Source: a virus
Virus record (IMG/VR): IMGVR_UViG_3300017967_000142
Coordinates: 1 to 28,683 of that record
Strand: one strand, 5' to 3'
Length of the DNA stretch: 28,683 bases
Numbering within the stretch: the stretch's first letter is position 1; each line of letters starts with the position of its first letter. The notes under the pieces were generated by a model, which did no database searches, was not told where the DNA came from, and saw only the letters and a list, made by a program, of their open reading frames with translations. Both the position numbers and the translations under genes were made by a program. This document shows positions 1-6,880 of this stretch, piece by piece.

Positions 1-1
1 A

Positions 2-121
2 ATTAAAGAAATACAAAACAAGACTGCTTACCCCGAAAGTGCAAGTGTACAACAAGCCTTATTACAAGTTTGGAATGAAGTAGCGCAGAAATACGAAACC
101 TTTAACACCAAAGAGAAATGA
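2..121 (+). CDS. C-terminal end of an unidentified protein (partial)
   Basis: An open frame runs in from the left edge and ends at TGA 119-121, giving 39 residues. The tail is polar and Gln/Glu/Lys rich (for example QQALLQVWNEVAQKYE) and looks helical. No start is visible because the gene begins outside the window. The stop codon lies inside the first copy of a 26-base direct repeat whose second copy (316-341) contains the start codon of the next gene. Too little is present to name a family. Confidence 0.6.
   Translation: MKEIQNKTAYPESASVQQALLQVWNEVAQKYETFNTKEK
96..121 (+). repeat. 26-base direct repeat, copy 1
   Basis: Positions 96-121 match 316-341 at 25 of 26 bases. This copy spans the last codons and stop of the partial gene at 2-121. 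It also contains an ATG at 118 that opens only a 6-codon frame. The purine-rich AAAGAGA just before the ATG could act as a ribosome binding site. Confidence 0.7.
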
Positions 122-337
122 AAAAAGTAAGGGCATAACCTTACAACGCAGTGTACAAAGTAAGGGTATAGTGTGACAAAGTGTAAAATGAAAAGCACTC
201 AAAGTGTAAAATAAGCCGATTGAATGGTGCTTATTTACACCATTAAGGTATGTTTAAGCATATAAAGATGGGCTTATCCATCAAATTATAAGCGCACACA
301 TATAAAAGTAGGCGCAAACCTTTAACACCAAAGAGAG
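122..337 (+). other. Repeat- and hairpin-rich gap with no gene
   Basis: These 216 bases have no credible reading frame. Visible structure: a GTAAGG/CCTTAC hairpin (128-145); a near-repeat AAAGTAAGGG-ATA at about 125 and 157; two copies of AAAGTGTAAAAT (178-189 and 201-212); and a 12-base-pair stem with one bulged A between 204-216 and 229-240. No U-tract follows the stems, so they are not clear intrinsic terminators. No TAnnTTTG element is present. It may be an untranslated leader or the site of a past gene loss. Confidence 0.45.
204..240 (+). repeat. Inverted repeat (hairpin) in the left gap
   Basis: GTGTAAAATAAGC at 204-216 pairs with GCTTATTTACAC at 229-240, leaving one unpaired A and a 12-base loop. 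The arms are AT-rich and no T-run follows, so a regulatory or processing role is as likely as termination. Confidence 0.5.
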
Positions 338-341
338 ATGA
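316..341 (+). repeat. 26-base direct repeat, copy 2, containing a start codon
   Basis: This is the second copy of the element at 96-121. Here ATG 338-340 starts the 32-residue membrane protein, and AAAGAGAG lies immediately upstream. Confidence 0.7.
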
Positions 342-436
342 TAGACTTTAAATGGATGGTAATAATACTGACTTATCTCTTGGCAGTATTTTTTATTTAC
401 TTAACGGGAAAAGGAGATGAAAAGATCGATAATTGA
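338..436 (+). CDS. Tiny single-span membrane protein
   Basis: This 32-residue frame opens at ATG 338, right after a purine-rich AAAGAGAG. A hydrophobic stretch (about residues 6-23: WMVIILTYLLAVFFIYL) is followed by a charged tail (GKGDEKIDN), as expected for a one-span inner-membrane peptide. It overlaps the next gene by 20 bases and is the first of three tiny genes linked by overlaps up to the methyltransferase at 569. Very small membrane proteins of phages often act in lysis or superinfection exclusion, but nothing here identifies a role. The hydrophobic profile, the ribosome site and the overlapping chain support it being real. Confidence 0.6.
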   Translation: MIDFKWMVIILTYLLAVFFIYLTGKGDEKIDN

Positions 437-482
437 ATTGTGTAATCGAGACCTTGAAGAAAACGGAATAGAAAATGATTAG
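417..482 (+). CDS. Tiny hypothetical protein (21 aa)
   Basis: ATG 417 follows AAAAGGAG, one of the few good Shine-Dalgarno sequences in the window. The product (MKRSIIELCNRDLEENGIEND) is charged and probably helical, with one Cys. The frame overlaps its neighbours by 20 bases upstream and 8 bases downstream, which is typical of translational coupling. It may instead be a leader frame that carries ribosomes to the next gene. Confidence 0.45.
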   Translation: MKRSIIELCNRDLEENGIEND

Positions 483-576
483 CGTAGTACTTATATCGAT
501 AATGTCTTTTTATATTGTAAGGAGAGAATATCTACAAACAAAAGAATTAAAGAAGAAACTCAAGCGATATGAGTAG
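475..576 (+). CDS. Tiny N-terminally anchored membrane protein
   Basis: This frame encodes 33 residues from ATG 475. Residues 2-15 (ISVVLISIMSFYIV) form a short hydrophobic segment. A basic helical tail rich in Lys and Arg (about residues 16-33) would stay in the cytoplasm. It overlaps the preceding tiny frame by 8 bases and the methyltransferase gene by 8 bases (ATG 569 lies before TAG 574-576), so translation of the enzyme is probably coupled to it. The architecture, one membrane span followed by a short charged helix, resembles small phage membrane peptides of unknown role. Confidence 0.6.
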   Translation: MISVVLISIMSFYIVRREYLQTKELKKKLKRYE

Positions 577-1315
577 TTTCTGGGATGAACAAAGAAAAAA
601 GATAGGAGCAGTTTCCTTAAACTCATTCCGTTTAGACAACACTATTCGGCAGATACCTTTATTTGAGGTGAAGGAGTATAAGGAGTATACTGATCACGCT
701 CGTAATTTTAAAAGAAAAGATTACGATTGGTACTATGCTATGACCCAAGGTAAAAAGGGATATGGTAATAGCCGTAATGGATTTGGTTCAAACTCTACAC
801 TTTTCTTTGAAGATTCTGTTTTGGTAGACGGACATCGGTTTTCAAAACATGCTCTTAAGAGTTTTCATCATTACAATACCTATGAATTAAACACTCACAA
901 AAGAATCAATGATTTCGATAGAATCATTGAGTTGGGTGGTGGTGCCGGGGATTTTGCTCGTCTTGTTTTAGAACTGGGATATACGGGCGATTATATTATC
1001 TATGACCTTCCAGAAATTTCTCGTGTTCAAAGATTTAATCTAGAAGGTTTTAATGTAAGATGCACATCGAATTACTCGCTTCCAAGAAACCGAGTGGAAA
1101 ACACATTGTTTGTTTCTACTTGGGCATTGTCCGAGTGTCCCCTAGATGTTAGGCAACAATTCTTGCAGAATAACCCGGCACCTAACCATCTGATCATATA
1201 CCAAAAAAAAATATTTGGAGTAGACAACGAAGAGTATTTTAAAAGTTGGGAAGGTAAAAGAATAGACATCCCTTGGATTCCTTGGGATGGAGGTAGTAAA
1301 TATTTAATTAAATAA
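569..1315 (+). CDS. SAM-dependent methyltransferase, sugar O-methyltransferase-like
   Basis: The 248-residue protein carries a class I methyltransferase signature: a hydrophobic strand followed by the glycine loop IIELGGGAGDF (about residues 118-128), then YIIYDLPE about 20 residues later, whose acidic residue would bind the SAM ribose. A later segment, FVSTWALSE, matches the pattern I remember for the NanM-type putative sugar O-methyltransferases. The N-terminal about 110 residues, rich in Tyr, Lys and Gly, would form the family's extra domain. The gene is translationally coupled to the small membrane protein upstream and lies just before the terminase genes. If it does methylate sugars, the glycans made by the three-domain enzyme at 12681 are candidate substrates. 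That link is inference only. Methylation of host surface sugar or of another small molecule is also possible. Confidence 0.65.
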   Translation: MSSFWDEQRKKIGAVSLNSFRLDNTIRQIPLFEVKEYKEYTDHARNFKRKDYDWYYAMTQGKKGYGNSRNGFGSNSTLFFEDSVLVDGHRFSKHALKSFHHYNTYELNTHKRINDFDRIIELGGGAGDFARLVLELGYTGDYIIYDLPEISRVQRFNLEGFNVRCTSNYSLPRNRVENTLFVSTWALSECPLDVRQQFLQNNPAPNHLIIYQKKIFGVDNEEYFKSWEGKRIDIPWIPWDGGSKYLIK

Positions 1316-1324
1316 CTTTATATC

Positions 1325-1519
1325 ATGAGTTATATTACAGACCCGATCGCAAAAGAAGTAATAGACTGTGTGTTGCGCCGTAACGCAAAGATGTTTACTG
1401 AACTCGGTCAAGACAGTACGCCAGAGGAATACGCAAGTGCTAGGCAATTAGAAAAAGAGCGTTTGCTTCGTATCCGAAAATTTGATCCCGATAAAATTGA
1501 TAGAATGTTGATTGAGTAA
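1325..1519 (+). CDS. Small protein directly upstream of terminase
   Basis: This 64-residue, highly charged, probably all-helical protein has no membrane segment. Its stop overlaps the terminase start by one base (TAATG at 1517-1521), so the two are translated together. Position suggests a packaging role. However, it is much shorter than usual small terminase subunits (roughly 130-200 residues) and shows no helix-turn-helix that I can identify. I call it hypothetical; a reduced small terminase subunit is one possibility. Confidence 0.6.
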   Translation: MSYITDPIAKEVIDCVLRRNAKMFTELGQDSTPEEYASARQLEKERLLRIRKFDPDKIDRMLIE

Positions 1520-3636
1520 TGGCTGGAATAAAAGAGGTTAAAGGATATGACGACTCCGTAATTAATATCTGTGCAAACGACAGTGAGGGTGATATCATAG
1601 AACTTTCCGGGCTATATATACAACTTCCTAAAGTTCCCGATATGGGAACTATTTTGTTTTCCGAACTACCTAAAGAGGATCAGTGTTGGAGGAGGATACC
1701 CATGCCCCAAGAGATGTCTCGTATACGCTCCATGGATGAGTGGTTGGAAATGCCTAAAGAGTTTAGGAATAGATACCTTCCCTACATCCAACAAGAATTT
1801 GAGCGTAGGAATAATGGGGTTTGGTTTATGAATAATGGTGTACCCACCTATCTAACAGGTAGACACTACATGATGCTCCAATGGTCAAAGCTCGATATTG
1901 GATATCCATATTACTTGGAATTTCAACAAAGACTTTTTGTTCATCAAAAAGCATGTGAGGTAGACCCCCGATCACTAGGTCAAGTATATACCAAGTGTCG
2001 CCGTAGTGGGTATACTAATATGAGTGCATGTACGCTAGTAGATGAGGGAACACAGGTAAAGGAAAAATTACTTGGACTACAATCCAAGACGGGTAAGGAT
2101 GCTCAAGAAAATATCTTCATGAAGAAGATTGTTTCAATATTTAAATCCTACCCATTCTTTTTCAAGCCTATTCAAGATGGTACGACCAACCCTCGTATGG
2201 AGCTTGCGTTCCGAGAACCCGCAAAACGAATCACCAAGAAGAATAAAACTGCTCAACAAGGCGAAGCCCTTAACACCATAATCAATTGGAAGAACACAAC
2301 GAATAACGCTTACGATGGTGAGAAACTACACATGCTTTATTTAGATGAGGCAGGTAAATGGGAGAAGCCTACCGACATCCGTGAGGCATGGCGTATCCAA
2401 AGAACATGTCTTATTGTAGGTCGTAGGGTGATTGGGAAATGCTTGATGGGTTCTACTGTGAATCCAATGAATAAGGGAGGAAAAGAATATAAAGAACTCT
2501 GGCAAGACAGTAGTCCCTACCAACGAAATAAAAACGGAAGGACTCGATCGGGTCTATATAGAATATTCATTCCTTCCTATGAAGCACTCGAAGGGTTTTT
2601 TGATATATACGGAAATCCAGTAATTGACGACCCGGACCAACCTATCGAAGGTATTGACGGAGAGTTGATCGATATGGGAGCAAAGACATTTTTAAAAAAC
2701 GAAAGAGACTCTTTAAAGAATGACCATTCGGAATTAAACGAGGTTATTCGACAGTTCCCTTTTACCGAGGACGAAGCCTTCCGTGATAGTATACAGGGGT
2801 CTCTTTTTAATCTTACGAAGATATATGAGCAGATAAGTTATAACGACAACCTTTTTCCTAATCCAATTGTAAGAGGTAACTTTGTTTGGAAAGACGGAGT
2901 ACAAGACACGAAGGTTGTCTTTAACCCAGATATTAATGGGCGGTTTCATATATCTTGGCTTCCCCCAGCCGATATGCGAAACAACATGGTTATAGAGCGA
3001 GGTATCAAGAAACCTGGAAATGCTCATATCGGTGTTGGCGGGGTCGATAGTTACGACCTCGATGCTACGCTTGATGGTAGAGGTTCTAAAGGTGCTATGC
3101 ATCTTTATAATAAATTCAACCTTGCCTGCCCTTCTAATATGTTTGTGGTCGAATATGCATCAAGACCTCCACTAGCAAAAATATTTTACGAGGATGTATT
3201 AATGTGTTCGGTGTTCTATGGTTACCCACTGCTCATAGAAAATAACAAGTATGGTATCGTAAGATATTTTGAGCAACGAGGATATGATGGTTACATCATG
3301 GATAGACCTCAACATCTAACCTCAACTTCTGCCCGGGTAAATGTAAAGACCAAGGGTATCCCATCTAACTCGGCGGATGTTATCCAAGCTCATGCTCAAG
3401 CCGTGGAAGAATACATACACAACTATGTAGGGACAAATGATAATGACGGGAGTATTGGTAACATGTATTTTTCTCGAACCCTAGAAGATTGGATCGGGTT
3501 TAAGATTGATAATCGTACAAAATACGATTTAACAATTTCGAGTGGTCTTGCTTTATTGGGGGCACAAAAAGTCAAGCAAGAAAAAAAGCAGTCGGACTTT
3601 AGCGAGAAAAAGTTTTTTAGAAGGTACAAGCTCTAG
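1519..3636 (+). CDS. terL: Terminase large subunit
   Basis: This is the DNA-packaging motor, 705 residues, with an N-terminal ATPase and a C-terminal nuclease. The ATP-binding loop is the atypical form CRRSGYTN (residues 160-167) that follows YTK. The Walker B strand ends in LYLDEAG (Asp276-Glu277), and MGSTVNP about 40 residues later fits the coupling motif. In the nuclease half, VGGVDSYD places a candidate metal-binding Asp at 510, in the RNase H-like fold typical of the family. The R-R-x-G-x-T loop and the length resemble crAss-like terminases. It overlaps the small gene before it by one base and is followed, after a 63-base gap holding a promoter, by the portal gene. The ATPase motifs make the assignment firm; the subfamily is inferred. 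Confidence 0.93.
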   Translation: MAGIKEVKGYDDSVINICANDSEGDIIELSGLYIQLPKVPDMGTILFSELPKEDQCWRRIPMPQEMSRIRSMDEWLEMPKEFRNRYLPYIQQEFERRNNGVWFMNNGVPTYLTGRHYMMLQWSKLDIGYPYYLEFQQRLFVHQKACEVDPRSLGQVYTKCRRSGYTNMSACTLVDEGTQVKEKLLGLQSKTGKDAQENIFMKKIVSIFKSYPFFFKPIQDGTTNPRMELAFREPAKRITKKNKTAQQGEALNTIINWKNTTNNAYDGEKLHMLYLDEAGKWEKPTDIREAWRIQRTCLIVGRRVIGKCLMGSTVNPMNKGGKEYKELWQDSSPYQRNKNGRTRSGLYRIFIPSYEALEGFFDIYGNPVIDDPDQPIEGIDGELIDMGAKTFLKNERDSLKNDHSELNEVIRQFPFTEDEAFRDSIQGSLFNLTKIYEQISYNDNLFPNPIVRGNFVWKDGVQDTKVVFNPDINGRFHISWLPPADMRNNMVIERGIKKPGNAHIGVGGVDSYDLDATLDGRGSKGAMHLYNKFNLACPSNMFVVEYASRPPLAKIFYEDVLMCSVFYGYPLLIENNKYGIVRYFEQRGYDGYIMDRPQHLTSTSARVNVKTKGIPSNSADVIQAHAQAVEEYIHNYVGTNDNDGSIGNMYFSRTLEDWIGFKIDNRTKYDLTISSGLALLGAQKVKQEKKQSDFSEKKFFRRYKL

Positions 3637-3648
3637 TACCCTAGGGTA

Positions 3649-3675
3649 TTGACCTTGTATTAATTGGTATATTTG
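3649..3675 (+). promoter_or_regulatory. Bacteroidota-type promoter before the portal gene
   Basis: TTG at 3649-3651 and TATATTTG at 3668-3675 are separated by 16 bases, matching the -33 TTG / -7 TAnnTTTG arrangement. The portal start codon is 24 bases beyond the element. This is one of two sites in the window where both boxes are visible. Confidence 0.6.
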
Positions 3676-3699
3676 CATGAATAACTATTATCTCACGAA

Positions 3700-6138
3700 A
3701 TGTTTGATAATCCACAAGAAAACGAAAGGTACGGCAACTTTCCTGATCCATTGGCTTCACCTGAAATTAAGGCGAGTAATTCCTATGGGTTAAAATACGC
3801 CAAGGCTATTGAGGGTCAATGGGGGAGTTCGGATGACGAGGGTTCGTTATATTACCGAAGAAAAAAAGAATTTGAGACCAATCGTGATTATGCGAATGGT
3901 ACTCAAGACACATCTCGATACAAGCAAATTCTAAACAGTCTCGACCCAAATAATGGGGATGGATCGTTATTGAATCTTGATTGGTCACCCGTACCGATCA
4001 TCCCAAAGTTTGTCAAAATTGTAGTCAACAAAATCTTGTCGGCTGATCCGTATCCAAATGTGGAGGCAGTCGATCCTTTGTCACAAACAGAGAAGGACAA
4101 GAGAAAAAATAAACTCAAAGGTCAAATCATGACCCGCGACTTCTTGATGAAAGCCAAGGAGATGGGGGTAGACATGGACTATGACCCGGAGGCTATCCCC
4201 GAAAGTTTAGAGGAAGCCGAAATATTCATGGACACCAATGTTAAAACCGAAGCAGAGGTTGCTGCACAGATAGCAACGAAGATGACTTTGGATTGGAACA
4301 ATTTCCATGACACCACATATCGTAGAGCGGTCACTGATCTTGTTACAAATGGTATGGCGGTCGTTAAAAGAAACAACGACCCTAACTATGGTATCGTAGA
4401 GGAATATGTAGACCCGTCTTATTTCATCCATAGTTACACCGAAGACCACAACTTCGATGACATGGTTTATGCTGGACACATTAAGCGCATCACCATCCAA
4501 GAACTAAAGCGTATTGCAGGAGATCAGTTCGATGAAGAGACCTACGAGAAAATAGCAAAAACTGTTCGAAACCGATTCCAAAACAATCCGAGTAGACTTA
4601 CACATTCTTACTACGATAAGAACCTACAACGAGCAACATACGGATACGATGAGTATTTCGTTGAGGTGCTAGACTTTGAATTCTTATCTATAGACAAGAT
4701 GTTCTTTGAAGAGAAAGAAACTCGTCATGGACACACAGGGTTCTACTTTAAAGGAGCGGAATACAAAGCACCTGCGGAAAGCGTGTTCTCACGCCAACCT
4801 TATTGCATGACCAACACAACTCTTTATGGAGGAACATTTGTTATCGGGACGAAGCACATCTTCAACTACGGAATCAAGAAAAATATTCCGAAGAATATCC
4901 ATGACATTACAAGGACTCGATTGTCTTACAATGTTATAAGCACGAACCTTCGCCGTATGATGCCGAAGTCTTTGGTTTCAGGCATCATTAGTTTCGCCGA
5001 TCAGTTGCAGTTGTCTCATTTGAAACTACAACAAGCAATTGCTAAAGCAAAACCAGATGGTCTAATCATTGACATCGAAGGATTGGAGAATGTGCAGTTG
5101 GGTCGTAGTGGAAGCCTAGAGCCTCTAGAATTACAAGACATCTACGAACAAACGGGTGTTTTCTACTACCGAAGTAAGAACCCAGAGGGTGGATTCCAAA
5201 ACCCACCTGTTCGAGCAATCGACAATCAAATTAGAAACATCAACGAGCTTATTGGTATATACAACCATAACCTACGCATGATTCGTGATGCTACAGGTAT
5301 CAACGAAGTAATGGATGGTACATCTCCTAAAGGGGATCAGTTAGTGGGTGTTCGCCAACAACAACTTGCGGCGGGTAACAACGCAATATATGATATCACT
5401 CATTCAGCACAAGTTCTCTACAAGCGTGTTGCTGAAGATATCATTAAGTGTTTGCAAATCATTCCGCAAGAAAGCGTTCTATATCGAATCTATGCAAACG
5501 CTATAGGAGAGACAAACATGAGTATCTTAAATAGTTTTAAGGACTTACCTATGTACAACTTTGGTGTTCGTATTGTTTCGGCGATGGACGATCTCGACAG
5601 ACAATACATGGAGCAAAACATCCAGATTGCTTTAGGACAACAAGAGATAGACCTAGAGGATGCTATTGCTATTCGCAACCTTCGAGATATAGATCAGGCT
5701 GAAAGACTGCTCATTCTACGAAGAAAAAAACGACTCAAGCAAAAGCAACAGGCTCAAATGCAAAATATCCAAGCACAAGCACAAGCCAATGCTCAAACAC
5801 AACAACAATCCACACAATTGGAGTTGCAGAAGAAGCAGGCTGAAGTACAATTGGAAATGCAGAAGATTCAGATGGAAGCCAAGATTAAGGCTCAAATGAT
5901 GCAGTTGCAACATCAATACGATAAAGAGATTCAAGCAATGAAGTCTCAAATTGTGTTGGCGCAAACACAAGGAGGTAATTCATTCCGTCAAAACCTTGAG
6001 TCTATGAAGGAAGATCGAAAAGATGAGCGTGTTGAAAAACAAGCGGTTGAGCAGTCTAAACTAATCTCACAACGCCAAGGCAAAAGAGACGAGTTGGAGG
6101 ACACGGATGATTTGGCTCAAATTTTTAACAATCAATAA
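3700..6138 (+). CDS. Portal protein
   Basis: An 812-residue protein directly follows TerL, the usual place for the dodecameric ring through which DNA enters the head. The first about 670 residues are a mixed globular region with long charged helices and a conserved-looking segment (RDATGINEVMDGTSPKGDQ) that resembles portal stem and crown sequences. Residues about 672-760 form a very Gln-rich coiled coil (repeats such as QAQAQANAQTQQQ and LELQKKQAEVQLEMQKIQ), which could form the barrel that projects into the capsid, as in P22-type portals. The size and Gln-rich barrel agree with crAss-like portals. A promoter lies just upstream. No single catalytic motif exists for portals, so the call rests on position, size and architecture. 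Confidence 0.85.
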   Translation: MFDNPQENERYGNFPDPLASPEIKASNSYGLKYAKAIEGQWGSSDDEGSLYYRRKKEFETNRDYANGTQDTSRYKQILNSLDPNNGDGSLLNLDWSPVPIIPKFVKIVVNKILSADPYPNVEAVDPLSQTEKDKRKNKLKGQIMTRDFLMKAKEMGVDMDYDPEAIPESLEEAEIFMDTNVKTEAEVAAQIATKMTLDWNNFHDTTYRRAVTDLVTNGMAVVKRNNDPNYGIVEEYVDPSYFIHSYTEDHNFDDMVYAGHIKRITIQELKRIAGDQFDEETYEKIAKTVRNRFQNNPSRLTHSYYDKNLQRATYGYDEYFVEVLDFEFLSIDKMFFEEKETRHGHTGFYFKGAEYKAPAESVFSRQPYCMTNTTLYGGTFVIGTKHIFNYGIKKNIPKNIHDITRTRLSYNVISTNLRRMMPKSLVSGIISFADQLQLSHLKLQQAIAKAKPDGLIIDIEGLENVQLGRSGSLEPLELQDIYEQTGVFYYRSKNPEGGFQNPPVRAIDNQIRNINELIGIYNHNLRMIRDATGINEVMDGTSPKGDQLVGVRQQQLAAGNNAIYDITHSAQVLYKRVAEDIIKCLQIIPQESVLYRIYANAIGETNMSILNSFKDLPMYNFGVRIVSAMDDLDRQYMEQNIQIALGQQEIDLEDAIAIRNLRDIDQAERLLILRRKKRLKQKQQAQMQNIQAQAQANAQTQQQSTQLELQKKQAEVQLEMQKIQMEAKIKAQMMQLQHQYDKEIQAMKSQIVLAQTQGGNSFRQNLESMKEDRKDERVEKQAVEQSKLISQRQGKRDELEDTDDLAQIFNNQ

Positions 6139-6143
6139 GTTAG

Positions 6144-6151
6144 TACCTTTG
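6144..6151 (+). promoter_or_regulatory. TAnnTTTG promoter element (TACCTTTG)
   Basis: This element lies in the 17-base gap after the portal gene and ends 4 bases before ATG 6156. No TTG is found at the expected upstream distance. If it is a -7 element, transcription would begin at about the start codon, giving a leaderless mRNA. Confidence 0.45.
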
Positions 6152-6155
6152 CAAT

Positions 6156-6542
6156 ATGGCTCTTACGATAAACCTCGATACCGCTCAAAGACTAGACATC
6201 ACCTGTAGAAAGGGCGATAGTTTTAATCTTGAGTTGACCTTTACGGACGACTCTGGAACCGCTATTGACCTATCTGATTATTCATTTAAAATGGATGTGC
6301 GTGAAAGCGACACGGCTTCTAGTACAATATTAGAAGACACCTCTTTTTCATATACAGTGAGTGGAGATGATAGCAACACGCTAACAGTTGCTGCCGCCGG
6401 GTCTACCATGGAGGGAGTTGATGGAGGCATGTATGTATATGACATCCAATCAGATTCTGATGGGGACGATGACTCTTCCACAGGGACAATTAAAACATGG
6501 CTGTACGGAATATTTAAAGTGAACGAGGACATCACACTATAA
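6156..6542 (+). CDS. Small beta-rich tail or fibre-associated protein
   Basis: The 128-residue protein is rich in Asp, Ser and Thr with alternating hydrophobics, consistent with an immunoglobulin-like or BppU-N-like beta sandwich. The pattern RKGDSFNLELTF, then IDLSDYSFKMDVRE, then MYVYDIQS and a final YGIFKVNED is one I recognise from small proteins at the base of phage tail fibres. These often begin with a gradient of 'R-x-G-D-T/S-F'. It is the first gene of the fibre block and overlaps the next by one base (TAATG at 6540-6544). A structural adaptor joining fibres to the tail is the likely role. Confidence 0.6.
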   Translation: MALTINLDTAQRLDITCRKGDSFNLELTFTDDSGTAIDLSDYSFKMDVRESDTASSTILEDTSFSYTVSGDDSNTLTVAAAGSTMEGVDGGMYVYDIQSDSDGDDDSSTGTIKTWLYGIFKVNEDITL

Positions 6543-6847
6543 TGGCTAAAATAACAGTAAAACAAGGGGATTCTTCTGCAATATCAATCAATAGTAGGAC
6601 TGTAAACCCTACGAAGATTAGTATTTCAGGCATCGCTACAAGTAGCGGTGGCGATAAGACCTATACTCACGATCAGAGTTCTGCTTCGGATACTTGGGTA
6701 ATCACCCATAATCTAGGTAAGAACGCCTCGGTTACTGTGGTCAATTCCGCCAATACAGTCATTTTGTGTGAGGTTACTTATGATTCTTTAAATCAAGTCA
6801 CGCTAACCTTTGACTCGGCTACCGCCGGAAAAGCGTATCTAAATTAG
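6542..6847 (+). CDS. Small beta-sandwich fibre-accessory protein
   Basis: The 101-residue protein has a conserved-looking core: YTHDQSSASDTWVITHNLGK followed by SVTVVNSANTVILCEVTYDS and a terminal GKAYLN. I recognise this arrangement as a small domain found alone or inside many phage tail-fibre proteins, where it probably forms a compact beta fold. It is coupled to the preceding gene by a one-base overlap and precedes the repeat-rich fibre. A role as fibre tip or connector is inferred from context; no enzymatic motif is present. Confidence 0.6.
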   Translation: MAKITVKQGDSSAISINSRTVNPTKISISGIATSSGGDKTYTHDQSSASDTWVITHNLGKNASVTVVNSANTVILCEVTYDSLNQVTLTFDSATAGKAYLN

Positions 6848-6850
6848 TAT

Positions 6851-6858
6851 TAAATTTG
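6851..6858 (+). promoter_or_regulatory. TAnnTTTG promoter element (TAAATTTG)
   Basis: This element lies in the 33-base gap between the small fibre protein and the repeat-rich fibre, 22 bases before ATG 6881. No TTG is seen at the -33 distance. Confidence 0.4.
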
Positions 6859-6880
6859 TAGGACAATAAAAATATAAACC

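Noticed and set aside
122-337. Short frames of 8 and 13 codons at about 188 and 224
   Set aside because: Too short, without ribosome sites, and overlapping the inverted repeat.
2734-3102. 122-residue minus-strand frame inside the terminase gene
   Set aside because: It is antisense to the conserved nuclease domain, with no promoter or ribosome site.
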